A DNA stretch of 64,000 bases from Acidobacteriota bacterium (GCA_020349885.1 CP070701.1:1196339-1260338); one strand, 5' to 3'; shown: positions 25,400 to 34,206, numbered from the stretch's first letter. Notes: generated by a model from the letters alone, not told the origin. Translations and numbers: made by a program.

Positions 25400-26974
25400 A
25401 TGAGCAAACAGTACGATGCCATCGTCGTGGGAGGAGGCCACAACGGCCTCACGACCGCGGCCTACCTTGCAAAGAGCGGAAAGAAGGTTCTGGTCCTCGA
25501 GGCGAAGCCCATCGTGGGCGGCACGGCGGTGACGGAGGAAATTTATCCGGGGTTCAAGTACTCCACGTGCGCCTACATCTGCGAGTGGCTGTCCCCCGAC
25601 GTCGTCCGAGACCTGCAGCTCGCGAAGCACGGCCTGGATATCGTTCCCTTCCCGGGCTTGTTCACGCCCATGCCCGACGGCAGGTATTTCTTTTTGTCGG
25701 ACGATATGAAGAAATCTCAGGAGGAGATAGCGAAATTCTCCAAGAAGGACGCGGAGAAGTACCCCGAATACCACGCTCTGATTCAGCGCCTGTGGAGCTT
25801 TGTTCACAGCGTCCTTGCGTCCCCGCCGCCGGACATCACAGCGACCGGATTCTCCTCCATGCGGGAGATGCTGGCCCCGCTGATTCGCTTCCGCAGGCTC
25901 GGAGAGAAGGACATGTACGAGCTCATGCGGCTCACGTCCATGAGCATCGAGGATTACCTGGACGAGTGGTTCGAGACGGACGTTTTGAAGGCGACGCTCA
26001 CCAACTGCCTCCTCGCCCCCCTGCTGGGGCCGAAATCCCCGGGCACGGCCTACTTCCTGCTGCATTACCACTCGGGCGATCCCGGCTCGGGCTATCCGCG
26101 CGGGGGCATGGGCTCGGTGAGCAACGCCATCGCAAGCGCGGCAAAGGGCTACGGCGCCGAGATCCGCACGGAGGCGCCCGTTGCGAAGATTGTCGTCCGA
26201 AACGACACGGCGACCGGCGTGGTGCTGGAGAGCGGCGAGGAGATTTCCGGAAAAATCGTCGTCTCGGCCACCGATGCGCACCGGACCTTCCTGAAACTGA
26301 TCGATCCCGCCTGGCTCGACCCCAAGTTCTTGTGGAACATCCGCAATTTCAAGATGACCGGCATTTCGGCCAAGATAAACCTGGCCCTGGACGGGCTTCC
26401 GGAATTCACGTGCCTTCCTGGAAACGGCCCGCACATGAGGGGGTACATCGTGGGGACTCCCAGCATGGAGTACTGGGAGCGCGCTTTCGACGACGCCAAG
26501 TACGGCCGCTTCCCGAAGGCGCCCTTCTACGAGATGAACATCCTCTCGCTCAGCGACCCGAGCGTCGCTCCCGAGGGCAAGCATGTCGCGTCCGTCTTCG
26601 TCTACTACGTCCCGTACGATCTCAAGGAAGGAAACTGGGACGACCGGCGCGAGGAGCTGGGAGACCTGGTCATCGACGGCTTTGCCAAGTACGCCCCCAA
26701 CCTCAAGAAACTCATCCTGCATCGCCAGGTTCTGACGCCGCTCGACCTGGAGAGAAACTACGGCCTCACCCGGGGGGACAACGAGCATGGAGAGGTCCGG
26801 CTCGAGCAGCTCCTGTTCATGCGCCCCGTTCCGGGCTGGGCGCGCTACCGCATGCCGATTGATAACCTTTACATGTGCGGGGCGAGCACGCACCCCGGAG
26901 GCGGCATCACGGCCATGCCGGGCCGGAACGCCGCACAGATGATTCTCAAGGACTTTGGGAGCGGCGTGATCTGA
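25400..26974 (+). CDS. PYROXD2-type FAD oxidoreductase 5 (group B)
   Basis: A 524-residue paralog, nearest to gene 4: same MSKQYD start, VLEAKPIVGG, SPPPDITATG, KDMYELMRLTSM and DEWFETD. C-terminal site LYMCGASTHPGGGITAMPGR. Its ATG is 2 nt after the stop of gene 4, and the sequence around the start repeats that around gene 4's start, which marks it as a tandem duplicate. It has diverged more in the centre (ICEWLSPDVV, NCLLAPLLGPKSPGT) than at the FAD sites. Confidence 0.88.
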   Translation: MSKQYDAIVVGGGHNGLTTAAYLAKSGKKVLVLEAKPIVGGTAVTEEIYPGFKYSTCAYICEWLSPDVVRDLQLAKHGLDIVPFPGLFTPMPDGRYFFLSDDMKKSQEEIAKFSKKDAEKYPEYHALIQRLWSFVHSVLASPPPDITATGFSSMREMLAPLIRFRRLGEKDMYELMRLTSMSIEDYLDEWFETDVLKATLTNCLLAPLLGPKSPGTAYFLLHYHSGDPGSGYPRGGMGSVSNAIASAAKGYGAEIRTEAPVAKIVVRNDTATGVVLESGEEISGKIVVSATDAHRTFLKLIDPAWLDPKFLWNIRNFKMTGISAKINLALDGLPEFTCLPGNGPHMRGYIVGTPSMEYWERAFDDAKYGRFPKAPFYEMNILSLSDPSVAPEGKHVASVFVYYVPYDLKEGNWDDRREELGDLVIDGFAKYAPNLKKLILHRQVLTPLDLERNYGLTRGDNEHGEVRLEQLLFMRPVPGWARYRMPIDNLYMCGASTHPGGGITAMPGRNAAQMILKDFGSGVI

Positions 26975-26979
26975 GGAGG

Positions 26980-28572
26980 ATGGCTAAAAAATACGACGCC
27001 ATCATCGTGGGGGGAGGTCACAACGGCCTCGTGGCCGCCGCCTACCTGGCGAAGGGCGGGAAAAAGGTCCTGGTCCTCGAACGGAGGCACCTCGTGGGAG
27101 GGTGCGCGGTGACGGACGAGATTTTTCCCGGCTTCAGGTATTCCGTTTTGGCGTACGTGGTGAGCATGATGCGGCCCAGGATCGTCCGGGAGCTGAAGCT
27201 TGAAAAGTACGGCTACGACATCATCCCCCAGACCTGCAGCTTTACTCCGCTGCTGAACGGGGATCACATCATGCTCACGGAGGACGATGAGCAAAACTAC
27301 AGGGAGATAAGCCGCTTTTCCAAGCGTGACGCCGAAGCCTTTCCGAAATACCAGGAGCTCCTGTCGGACCTTGCGGAGTTCGTCCATCCGATCCTTTCCA
27401 TGGTTCCTCCCGATCCGACGTCGCGTCGTCCCCGCGATCTCCTCAAGTTCCTGGATCTCGGAAAGCGCTTCTGGAAGCTCGGAAAGCAATCCTTCTCCTT
27501 CGCCAAGCTCATGTCCATGAGCTCGCTCGCGTTTGCCGAGATGTTTTTCGAATCGGACGTTATTAAGGCCCAAGCGTCCTGCGCCGGAGCCAGCGGCACG
27601 TTCCTTGGCATCCGCTCTCCCGGGACGGCCTACGTGCTCCTTCACCACTTCATGGGGGAAGTAGACGAGGACGTCGGCGTGTGGGGCCTCCCACGCGGAG
27701 GCATGGGGACCGTGAGCGAGTCCATAGCCTCGTCGGCGAGGAGCTTCGGCGCCGAGATTCGCACGGAGGCGCCCGTCTCGAAGATTCTGGTCAAGAAGGG
27801 CAAGGCGGTCGGCGTGGTGCTGGAGGACGGCGAGGAGATTCTCTCGAAGACGGTCGCCTCGGGCGTGGACCCGAAGCTCACGTTCTTGAAGATGGTGGAC
27901 CCCGGGGACGTGCCGGAGGAGTTTCTGGAAGACATTCGAAGGATCAACATGCGGGGCTGCTGCGGCAAGGTCAATCTGGCCCTGGACGGGCTTCCCGATT
28001 TCACCTGCATGCCGGGCGACGGCCCGCACCTGCGGGGGTCCATGATGTTTGCCCCGAGCACCGAGTACCTGGAGCGCGCCTACGACGAGGCCAAGTACGG
28101 GTGGTTCTCCCGGCGGCCCATGATGGAGGTCGTAATCCCTTCGCTGGTGGATCCCTCGGCGGCGCCGCCGGGCAAGCATGTGCTGTCCGCCGCCTTCATG
28201 TACGCTTCCTACGACCTCAAGGACAGCAACTGGGAAGAGCAGCGCGAGGCGCTGGGGGACGCGATTGTCGACACCCTGTGCGAGCACGCGCCCAACATTC
28301 GGGACCGCATTATTCACCGCCAGGTCATCACGCCGTGGGACCTGGAGCAGGAATTCGGCCTCACGGAGGGCAACATCTTCCATGGCGAGATTACCCCGGA
28401 TCAACTCTTCATGCTTCGCCCCGTGCCCGGCTGGGCCCAGTACCGGATGCCTGTGAAGAATCTCTACATGTGCGGCTCCGGCGTCCATCCCGGGGGCGGC
28501 ATCATGGGAGAGCCGGGGCGCCTGGCCGCCCAGGAGATGCTCAAGGACTGGCGAAGCGGCGCCCTCGCATAG
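26980..28572 (+). CDS. PYROXD2-type FAD oxidoreductase 6 (group A)
   Basis: A 530-residue paralog that returns to group A: VGGGHNGLVAAAYLAKGG, VLERRHLVGG, MVPPDPTSRRP, LPRGGMGTV, LYMCGSGVHPGGGIMGEPGR. Closest in appearance to gene 3. The start at 26980 sits in TGAGGAGGATG, where the GGAGG ribosome-binding site overlaps the stop of gene 5. The gene order A-A-A-B-B-A means it was not made by simple extension of the B pair. Last gene of the operon. Confidence 0.88.
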   Translation: MAKKYDAIIVGGGHNGLVAAAYLAKGGKKVLVLERRHLVGGCAVTDEIFPGFRYSVLAYVVSMMRPRIVRELKLEKYGYDIIPQTCSFTPLLNGDHIMLTEDDEQNYREISRFSKRDAEAFPKYQELLSDLAEFVHPILSMVPPDPTSRRPRDLLKFLDLGKRFWKLGKQSFSFAKLMSMSSLAFAEMFFESDVIKAQASCAGASGTFLGIRSPGTAYVLLHHFMGEVDEDVGVWGLPRGGMGTVSESIASSARSFGAEIRTEAPVSKILVKKGKAVGVVLEDGEEILSKTVASGVDPKLTFLKMVDPGDVPEEFLEDIRRINMRGCCGKVNLALDGLPDFTCMPGDGPHLRGSMMFAPSTEYLERAYDEAKYGWFSRRPMMEVVIPSLVDPSAAPPGKHVLSAAFMYASYDLKDSNWEEQREALGDAIVDTLCEHAPNIRDRIIHRQVITPWDLEQEFGLTEGNIFHGEITPDQLFMLRPVPGWAQYRMPVKNLYMCGSGVHPGGGIMGEPGRLAAQEMLKDWRSGALA

Positions 28573-28636
28573 GGGGCCGTTTCTAGGGGGGGGATCGTCC
28601 CCGCCGGGGGGTTTTCAACAATTTCTACACAGCTTC

Positions 28637-28665
28637 TTGCATTTCGCGTCAGGAGCGCCTATAAT
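28637..28665 (+). promoter_or_regulatory. Promoter 1 upstream of pilM
   Basis: TTGCAT (28637-28642), 17-nt spacer, TATAAT (28660-28665): the same -35 and -10 hexamers and spacing as the promoter at 3091-3119. Predicted transcript start near 28672. Confidence 0.7.
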
Positions 28666-28676
28666 GGCCCTTGCCC

Positions 28677-28775
28677 ATGAGTGGCATAACAGAGAGAAAA
28701 ACAAGCGGTAATTTGAGGAATTTTGGCCTTGGTAAAAAAAGCAAAATTTCCCTTGACAATCAGGTTTTTTTCTGA
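28677..28775 (+). CDS. Possible 32-aa small protein
   Basis: An ATG 11 nt downstream of the TATAAT at 28660-28665 opens a 32-codon frame. The peptide is basic: it starts MSGITERKTSGNLRNF and ends DNQVFF. With the transcript start near 28672 this would be almost leaderless, as for several genes here. No homolog is recognised and no ribosome-binding site is present. It may simply be part of the pilM leader. Confidence 0.3.
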   Translation: MSGITERKTSGNLRNFGLGKKSKISLDNQVFF

Positions 28776-28781
28776 TAAGCT
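28753..28781 (+). promoter_or_regulatory. Promoter 2 upstream of pilM
   Basis: TTGACA (28753-28758) with TAAGCT at 28776-28781 after 17 nt. The -35 is perfect, the -10 imperfect. Confidence 0.45.
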
Positions 28782-28834
28782 CATGCATTGCTTTAACTGT
28801 TTTAGCCTAACTGCAGTTGAGGCGCGGGGGTAAA

Positions 28835-29911
28835 ATGGCACTATTTGGATTTGGTGCAAAGAAAGACCTTGTAGGCCTTGATATAGGTAGCAGCGCCATA
28901 AAGGTGGCTGAGCTCGAAGAGCTCAGGAAAGGGCGCGGCTACAAGCTCGTCAATTTCGGCGTCGAGCATATCCCTCCCGAAGCCATTGTGGACGGCTCCA
29001 TCCTGGACGCCTCTCTGGTTATCGAGGCCGTCCAGAAGATTTTCGAAGTGCGAAAAATCAAGGCCCGCCAGGTGGCCATCAACGTCTCCGGCTCCGCCGT
29101 GACGATCAAGCGCATCTCGCTTCCCCCGATGTCCTACGAGGAGCTCGCCGAGTCCATCAATCTCGAGGCCGAGCAGTACCTGCCGTTCGGGATTGACGAC
29201 GTGAACTTTGACTTCCGCATCATGGAGAAGAAGGTCGTCGAGGAAGGGGAGAACATGGACGTTCTCCTCGTGGCGGCCAAAAAAGACAAGGTGAACGACT
29301 ACGTGAGCGTGGTTAGCCAGGCGGGCCTGACGCCCATGGTGGTGGACGCGGACGTGTTCGCCCTGCAGAACTGCTACGAGATAAACCACGCGGTCGAGGA
29401 CGTGCCCACGGTGCTTGTGGATGTGGGAGCCAGCGTGACAAACGTCAACATCATGGAGGGGAGCAACTCCGTTTTCTGGCGTGACCTCAACATCGGAGGC
29501 AATAAGTACAACGAGATTCTCCAGCGCGAGCTTCAGCTCACGGAGGAGCAGGCCGAGCAGGTGAAGAAGGGAGACACCTCACAGGCGAGCGTTCCCGTCG
29601 AACAGGCCGTTCCTGTCATCAACAGCGTGAACGAGGACGTGGTTAAGGAGGTCTCCCGCACCATGGACTTCTGCCGCCAATCCACGCTTGACAAGCCCCC
29701 CGAAAAGGTCATCCTTTCCGGCGGTGCGGCGCGCGTCATGAATCTTGATAAGTTCCTGAGCGATACGCTTAAGGCACCCGTGGAGATCCTCAATCCCTTC
29801 GCCCATGTGTACGTGGATCCCAAGAAATTCGACTTTGAGTGGCTGGCCCAGTACGTGCCCGCTTCGAGCGTCGCCGTGGGGCTTGCCACGCGCCGCGTAG
29901 GAGACTACTAG
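28835..29911 (+). CDS. pilM: Type IV pilus assembly protein PilM
   Basis: A 358-residue actin/FtsA-like ATPase that forms the cytoplasmic part of the pilus alignment complex and recruits PilN. The first phosphate motif is VGLDIGSSAIKVAEL; the middle shows VLVDVGASVTNVNI and the C-terminal adenosine motif is VILSGGAARV. ATG 28835 is chosen over an in-frame TTG at 28817 since it starts the conserved MALFGFG region. First gene of pilMNOPQ; pilN begins 2 nt after its stop. Confidence 0.95.
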   Translation: MALFGFGAKKDLVGLDIGSSAIKVAELEELRKGRGYKLVNFGVEHIPPEAIVDGSILDASLVIEAVQKIFEVRKIKARQVAINVSGSAVTIKRISLPPMSYEELAESINLEAEQYLPFGIDDVNFDFRIMEKKVVEEGENMDVLLVAAKKDKVNDYVSVVSQAGLTPMVVDADVFALQNCYEINHAVEDVPTVLVDVGASVTNVNIMEGSNSVFWRDLNIGGNKYNEILQRELQLTEEQAEQVKKGDTSQASVPVEQAVPVINSVNEDVVKEVSRTMDFCRQSTLDKPPEKVILSGGAARVMNLDKFLSDTLKAPVEILNPFAHVYVDPKKFDFEWLAQYVPASSVAVGLATRRVGDY

Positions 29912-29913
29912 CA

Positions 29914-30528
29914 ATGATTCGCATCAACCTTCTTGGCGTCTCGAAGGAAGCCCTCAAGGAGATGGCGGCGCCCGCGGTGGGCGTCGCCGAAAAGGTGGCG
30001 GGGTTAGAGAAATTTAAAATCCCCATTATCGCGGCAGTGGCTGTTGTGGCGCTGCTTTATTTGGCAGGGAGGTGGCACAGTCTTTCGTCCCAAATCTCCC
30101 AACTCAACGACGACATCGCTCAAGAGGAAGAGCGAAAACGGCACCTCGAGGAAATCGCCAAAAAGGCCAAGGCCTTTGAGGAAAGCAAACAGCAGCTTGA
30201 GAACAAGATCAAGGTCATTTCCGACCTCAAGAACAGTCAGCAAACCCCGGTCTACATCCTGGATGAGGTGAGCCAACAACTGGACGATTACGTGTGGATC
30301 GCGGATATGAAGCTGGCTGGCATGTCGCTCAGCCTGAAGGCCAAGGCTTTTACGTTGATTGCTATGACGAACTTTATCCACAACCTTGATGAGTCCCCTT
30401 ATATTAAGGGTGTAAATCTTAAGTCGGCCAACGAAAGAAGCGGGTTAATCAACTTTGCGCTGGACTGTACGCTCAAGATGACCCGTCCCACTCAAACGCC
30501 GGAAGCGGAGGCCGAAGAGGCCTCGTAG
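29914..30528 (+). CDS. pilN: Type IV pilus assembly protein PilN
   Basis: A 204-residue bitopic inner-membrane protein. The N-terminal IRINLL motif, which binds PilM, is at residues 2-7. One transmembrane helix lies near residues 35-51 (IPIIAAVAVVALLYLAG), followed by a coiled coil rich in Glu and Lys and a small periplasmic ferredoxin-like domain. The start at 29914 is fixed by the IRINLL motif. Confidence 0.92.
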   Translation: MIRINLLGVSKEALKEMAAPAVGVAEKVAGLEKFKIPIIAAVAVVALLYLAGRWHSLSSQISQLNDDIAQEEERKRHLEEIAKKAKAFEESKQQLENKIKVISDLKNSQQTPVYILDEVSQQLDDYVWIADMKLAGMSLSLKAKAFTLIAMTNFIHNLDESPYIKGVNLKSANERSGLINFALDCTLKMTRPTQTPEAEAEEAS

Positions 30529-30540
30529 AGGAAGCCCCCG

Positions 30541-31098
30541 ATGAAGCTGGAAGACCTGCCGGTTTGGGCACAAATCCTGATCGTCGTTGTTATCGCCATT
30601 GCGCTCGTCGTCGTGGCGCATGTGTACAAATTCTCGGACATGCAGAAGAGCATTGAGAGAAAGAATGACCAGCTTGCCAAGCTTCTCAGCGAGAACAACA
30701 AAAACGCCGCCATCGAGGCGCGGCTTCCGGAGTTTGAGGCGGAAATCAAGCGGCTTGAGGAGCGCCTGAGCGTGCTGGTGCAGATTCTTCCGACAACGCT
30801 CGAAATCGACGTGATTGTGAGCAAAATCAAGGGCGTCGCCGACACCTACAACCTCCAGATCCTGTCCTTAACGCCTAAGCCGCTCGCGAACAAGGGTATC
30901 TATTCGGAATACGCCATAGCGTTCAAGGTGCGGGGAACCTACCACAGCCTTGCGATGTTTTTCGATAAGCTCTCCAAAATGGAGCGCATCGTCAACGTAG
31001 CCGGTCTGAATATAAGGCGCGCCAAAGGGAGGGGAAGCGGGCCAAACATCACCGTCGAGGCCAGCTACACCGCAAGCACCTATGTTTATCAGGGATAA
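30541..31098 (+). CDS. pilO: Type IV pilus assembly protein PilO
   Basis: A 185-residue inner-membrane protein with a short cytoplasmic N-terminus (MKLEDLPVW), a transmembrane helix (ILIVVVIAIALVVVAHVY), a coiled coil and a C-terminal PilO fold with FKVRGTYHSLAMFFDKLS. It pairs with PilN to link the PilM ring to PilP and PilQ. It lies 12 nt after pilN. Confidence 0.93.
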   Translation: MKLEDLPVWAQILIVVVIAIALVVVAHVYKFSDMQKSIERKNDQLAKLLSENNKNAAIEARLPEFEAEIKRLEERLSVLVQILPTTLEIDVIVSKIKGVADTYNLQILSLTPKPLANKGIYSEYAIAFKVRGTYHSLAMFFDKLSKMERIVNVAGLNIRRAKGRGSGPNITVEASYTASTYVYQG

Positions 31099-31102
31099 AG
31101 GT

Positions 31103-31837
31103 ATGAGTCGAAACCTCAAGAGAGAGACAGCTGTGATTTTTTCGGAGATTTCGAGTTGTCGCAAGGGATGGCAAACGCTGGGTCTTCTCGTCGGCCTCGT
31201 GGGAGTGGGTGTATGGGGCGTTGCCCAGGAAGAGGGGCCGCCGGGAGCGGGAGACGTCGCCGGGGCGACCCAGCATGTCAGGAGCATTACCCGCGGACCG
31301 GAGCAGGCGCCGCCGGCCACAGCCGAAGCCGCGCCGTTGGCTCCTTCGGAAGAAGCGGCTCCTTCGGAAGAAGCCGCCCCTCCGGAGGAAGCGGTTCCTC
31401 CGGACCCTGACCAGGCCGCGGCGGAGCGTCTGAAGAGGATTCAGGCCCAGACGGAATTAATTACCCCCAAGGGCTATAGCTATCAGGCTGGCGACCGCCG
31501 CGACCCCTTTTTGTCACCGAGCGAAGTGCCTACAGCGGATATTTCCACGGGAGGTGAACCGCAGTACGGCATCGCCGCCATGCGCATCCAGGAACTGGAG
31601 GTCGTGGGCCTTATTCAATACCCCGACGGAACGAGGCGCGTGATGGTGATGGGAAGCGACGCCCGGGGCTATTGGCTTAAGGAGGGCGACCGCCTGCGGG
31701 ACGGAAACGTCCTCTTCATTGATTTGGAAAACCAGGAAGTCATCTTTCGCCAGGACATCACTGACCCCCTGGCCATCAAACCCTACCGAGAGGTTGTGCG
31801 CCAGCTTTATCCGACACAGGAGGAATCGACCCGATGA
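31103..31837 (+). CDS. pilP: Type IV pilus assembly protein PilP
   Basis: A 244-residue protein with an N-terminal hydrophobic segment (LGLLVGLVGVGVWGVAQ). No cysteine follows this segment at the usual lipobox position, so it may not be the classical lipoprotein. A disordered Pro/Glu/Ala segment (APSEEAAPSEEAAPPEEA) precedes the HR-type C-terminal domain: YSYQAGDRRDPFL, LEVVGLIQYPDGTRRVMV and GDRLRDGNVLFIDLENQEVIF. ATG 31103 lies 4 nt past the pilO stop; ATG 31082 is an alternative. The stop overlaps pilQ (ATGA). Confidence 0.9.
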   Translation: MSRNLKRETAVIFSEISSCRKGWQTLGLLVGLVGVGVWGVAQEEGPPGAGDVAGATQHVRSITRGPEQAPPATAEAAPLAPSEEAAPSEEAAPPEEAVPPDPDQAAAERLKRIQAQTELITPKGYSYQAGDRRDPFLSPSEVPTADISTGGEPQYGIAAMRIQELEVVGLIQYPDGTRRVMVMGSDARGYWLKEGDRLRDGNVLFIDLENQEVIFRQDITDPLAIKPYREVVRQLYPTQEESTR

Positions 31838-34206
31838 AGCATCGTTTTGTGCTATCCGCTTTCTTGTTTGTGTTGTGCTCATTCCTCATCGCCGGCGAGG
31901 GTGCGCCGGTCGAGCTCGTCCACTTTGACCATTATGCCGAGCCGGGAGAAACGCATTTGGCCTTCGGCGCCGACAAGCCCTTTTTCTACACCCTCTATCG
32001 CGTCTCGCCCGAGGAGTTGGTGCTCGAGCTTCCCGGCGTGGACTCCTCCCGTTTTGCCAGTCCCCAGAGCATCAGCACCGGCGAGGTGAGTGCCATCCAA
32101 TTCGAGGTGTTCCAGCCCGGCACGGAGAACGTGAAAACAAAGATAACGATAGCCCTCACGCCGGGCACGACGCACTCCCATTGGATGCAGGAAACCAGTC
32201 TCTACCTGGACTTTGGCGGCGAAGGGGAGGGTGTACCGGAGGTGGCCGAGGAAGAATCCGTGCCTGCGGTGCCGCCTCCGGCGCTGGAAGCGGAGGAATT
32301 GCCGGAGCCGGAAGCCGAGGCCGTTGCTGAGATGGTCCCGCGCGAGCCGGCCACCGTCCTCGAAGGGGTTCGCGTGCAGGACGATGTGATTGTGCTTCGG
32401 GGCGATGGAGCGTTTTCCTATCAGGCGTTCGCGCTGGAAGCCCCGGACCGCCTGGTGGTGGATGTCATGGACGTCACGTATGCAAAGGGCTATCGGAGGA
32501 TTCCGACCGACCGCCATCCCTACGTTCAGCGTGTGCGCGTTTCGCAGTTCCGCGCGGTGCCGCAGGCAGTGGCCCGGGTGGTGCTTGACCTTCACATGCT
32601 GGTGGCCTATCGGGTCGTGGAGCAGGAGGAAGGTCTGGCGGTGCTGCTTGGAAGTCAGGTCGCCGCTGCTGAGGCGCTTGCCGCTCCTAAGCCGGTTGCC
32701 ACCGAGGCGCCTGCCGCTCCCGAGCCGGTTGTTGCCGAGGAGCCGCCCGAGCCGGTTGTTGCCGAGGCGCCTGCCGTTCCCGAGCCGGTTGCCACCGAGG
32801 CGCCTGCCGTTCCCGAGCCGGTTGCCATCGAGGCGCCGGCTGTTCCCGAGCCGGTTGTTGCCGAGGCGCCGGTTGCTCCCGAGCCGGTTGTTGCCAGGGC
32901 GCTGGCCGCTCCCGAACCGGTTGTTGCCAGGGCACCGGCCATCGAATGGGAGCCCGCGGTAGACTTCGAGGCGGCGACAATTGGGGGCGAGCTGGAATAC
33001 AGGGGCGAGCCCATTACACTCGATCTCAAGGATGCGGACATTAAGGACATTTTCCGTCTTTTCCACGACATGACGGGCCTCAATTTCGTTCTCGACAAGT
33101 CGGTCTCGGGAAAGATTACCATCATCCTGCGCGACGTGCCGTGGGATCAGTGCCTTGACATCATCCTCAAGAACGAAGGGCTAGGCAAGGTGCTTGATCG
33201 AAACGTGGTCTTCATCGCACCGCTGGATCGGCTGGCGCAGGAGGAGTCCAACCGGCGCAAGCTCAAGGAGGAGCAGGAACTTGCGGCGGATGCGGTGACC
33301 CGCATGAAGCGCCTGAGCTACGCCAAGAGCAGCGATATCAAATCAATCGTTACAGCGGGAAAGCTCCTTTCCAAGAAAGGGCAGATCTTCGATGACAAGC
33401 GCACGAATACCCTGTTTATTCAGGACATTCCCGACCGCGTCGAGCTGATCGAGCGTCTCGTCGAGACGCTCGACGTGGCCACGCCGCAGGTGGAGATTGA
33501 GGCGCGAATCGTCGAGACCACCAAGGATTACGTCAAGGCGATGGGCGTCCAGTGGAGCACGAGCGCGCGGGCCGACCAGGAGCACGGCACGGCGACCAAC
33601 CTGGAGTTTCCACACCGAATCCACGGAGACTATGCGGTGGTTCTGCCCATCGCCGGGGGCTTCAGCTTCCTCGATTTGTCGCTCGGAAACATCCTGGACA
33701 CTTTCACCCTGGACGTGCAGCTTGCCGCGATGGAGCGCGAGGGACAGGGCAAGGTGCTCTCGGCGCCGCGCGTCGTCACGATGAACAACCAGCAGGCCTC
33801 CATCGAAAGCGGCGTCCAGATTCCGTATCTCACGACCACGGACCTGCAGGTCAACGTGAACTTCCAGCAGGCCATGCTCAAGCTCGACGTGACGCCGCAG
33901 ATTACGGCCGAAGACACGATCATCATGGACATCAAGGTGAACAAGATCGAGCCGGGGCCCGACCCCGGCACGGGCCTTCCGCCTCTCGTTACCCGCAGAG
34001 CCCAGACGCTTGTTTTGGTCAACGACGGCGGAACGGCGGTCATCGGCGGCGTGTTCCAGGTGACGAAAAACAGGAACGTCTCGAAGGTGCCCGGCTTTCA
34101 CAAGATCCCCTTAGTCGGATGGCTTTTCCGTAACAAAAGCCGCGAGGTCCGGAACAACGAGCTTTTGATCTTTATCACGCCCCGAATCCAGAAGATCCAA
34201 ACGTAG
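31834..34206 (+). CDS. pilQ: Type IV pilus secretin PilQ
   Basis: A 790-residue outer-membrane secretin. A signal peptide covers residues 1-20. Two AMIN-type peptidoglycan-binding regions lie at roughly 25-130 and 180-265. An 11-residue Ala/Pro/Glu/Val repeat linker (TEAPAVPEPVA and variants) spans about 280-370. The secretin N0 domain contains ITLDLKDADIKDIFRLFHDM and the next domain VTRMKRLSYAKSSDIKSI. The C-terminal gate domain ends with VPGFHKIPLVGWLFRNKS and ELLIFITPRI. It forms the pore through which the pilus leaves the cell. Start overlaps pilP. Confidence 0.95.
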   Translation: MKHRFVLSAFLFVLCSFLIAGEGAPVELVHFDHYAEPGETHLAFGADKPFFYTLYRVSPEELVLELPGVDSSRFASPQSISTGEVSAIQFEVFQPGTENVKTKITIALTPGTTHSHWMQETSLYLDFGGEGEGVPEVAEEESVPAVPPPALEAEELPEPEAEAVAEMVPREPATVLEGVRVQDDVIVLRGDGAFSYQAFALEAPDRLVVDVMDVTYAKGYRRIPTDRHPYVQRVRVSQFRAVPQAVARVVLDLHMLVAYRVVEQEEGLAVLLGSQVAAAEALAAPKPVATEAPAAPEPVVAEEPPEPVVAEAPAVPEPVATEAPAVPEPVAIEAPAVPEPVVAEAPVAPEPVVARALAAPEPVVARAPAIEWEPAVDFEAATIGGELEYRGEPITLDLKDADIKDIFRLFHDMTGLNFVLDKSVSGKITIILRDVPWDQCLDIILKNEGLGKVLDRNVVFIAPLDRLAQEESNRRKLKEEQELAADAVTRMKRLSYAKSSDIKSIVTAGKLLSKKGQIFDDKRTNTLFIQDIPDRVELIERLVETLDVATPQVEIEARIVETTKDYVKAMGVQWSTSARADQEHGTATNLEFPHRIHGDYAVVLPIAGGFSFLDLSLGNILDTFTLDVQLAAMEREGQGKVLSAPRVVTMNNQQASIESGVQIPYLTTTDLQVNVNFQQAMLKLDVTPQITAEDTIIMDIKVNKIEPGPDPGTGLPPLVTRRAQTLVLVNDGGTAVIGGVFQVTKNRNVSKVPGFHKIPLVGWLFRNKSREVRNNELLIFITPRIQKIQT
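32671..32944 (+). repeat. 33-bp tandem repeats in pilQ
   Basis: About eight units of 33 bp (one shortened) encoding A-x-E-A-P-A-x-P-E-P-V. Repeated third-position changes show recent expansion and drift. The repeats make a flexible Pro-rich linker between AMIN and secretin domains. Confidence 0.85.

Larger units (their letters stand above)
28573..28834. other. Leader region of the pil operon
   Basis: 262 bp between the FAD operon and pilM. It contains a stem-like GGGGGGATCGTCCCC segment near 28588, two readable promoters, a 32-codon open frame and an AT-rich tract with a T-run at 28764-28771. Confidence 0.55.

Noticed and set aside
19003..28572. FAD genes as carotenoid biosynthesis (phytoene desaturases)
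   Set aside because: No phytoene synthase, cyclase or other crt gene, and the N-terminal GGGHNGL and C-terminal HPGGG forms fit the PYROXD2 branch better.
28588..28610. G-rich/C-rich stretch after the FAD operon as terminator
   Set aside because: Stem is short and partly G-run against C-run, with only a TTTT tail; too weak to call as a feature.
32671..32944. 33-bp repeats in pilQ considered as a CRISPR or other array
   Set aside because: Units are contiguous without spacers, in frame, and encode a Pro/Glu linker of the secretin.
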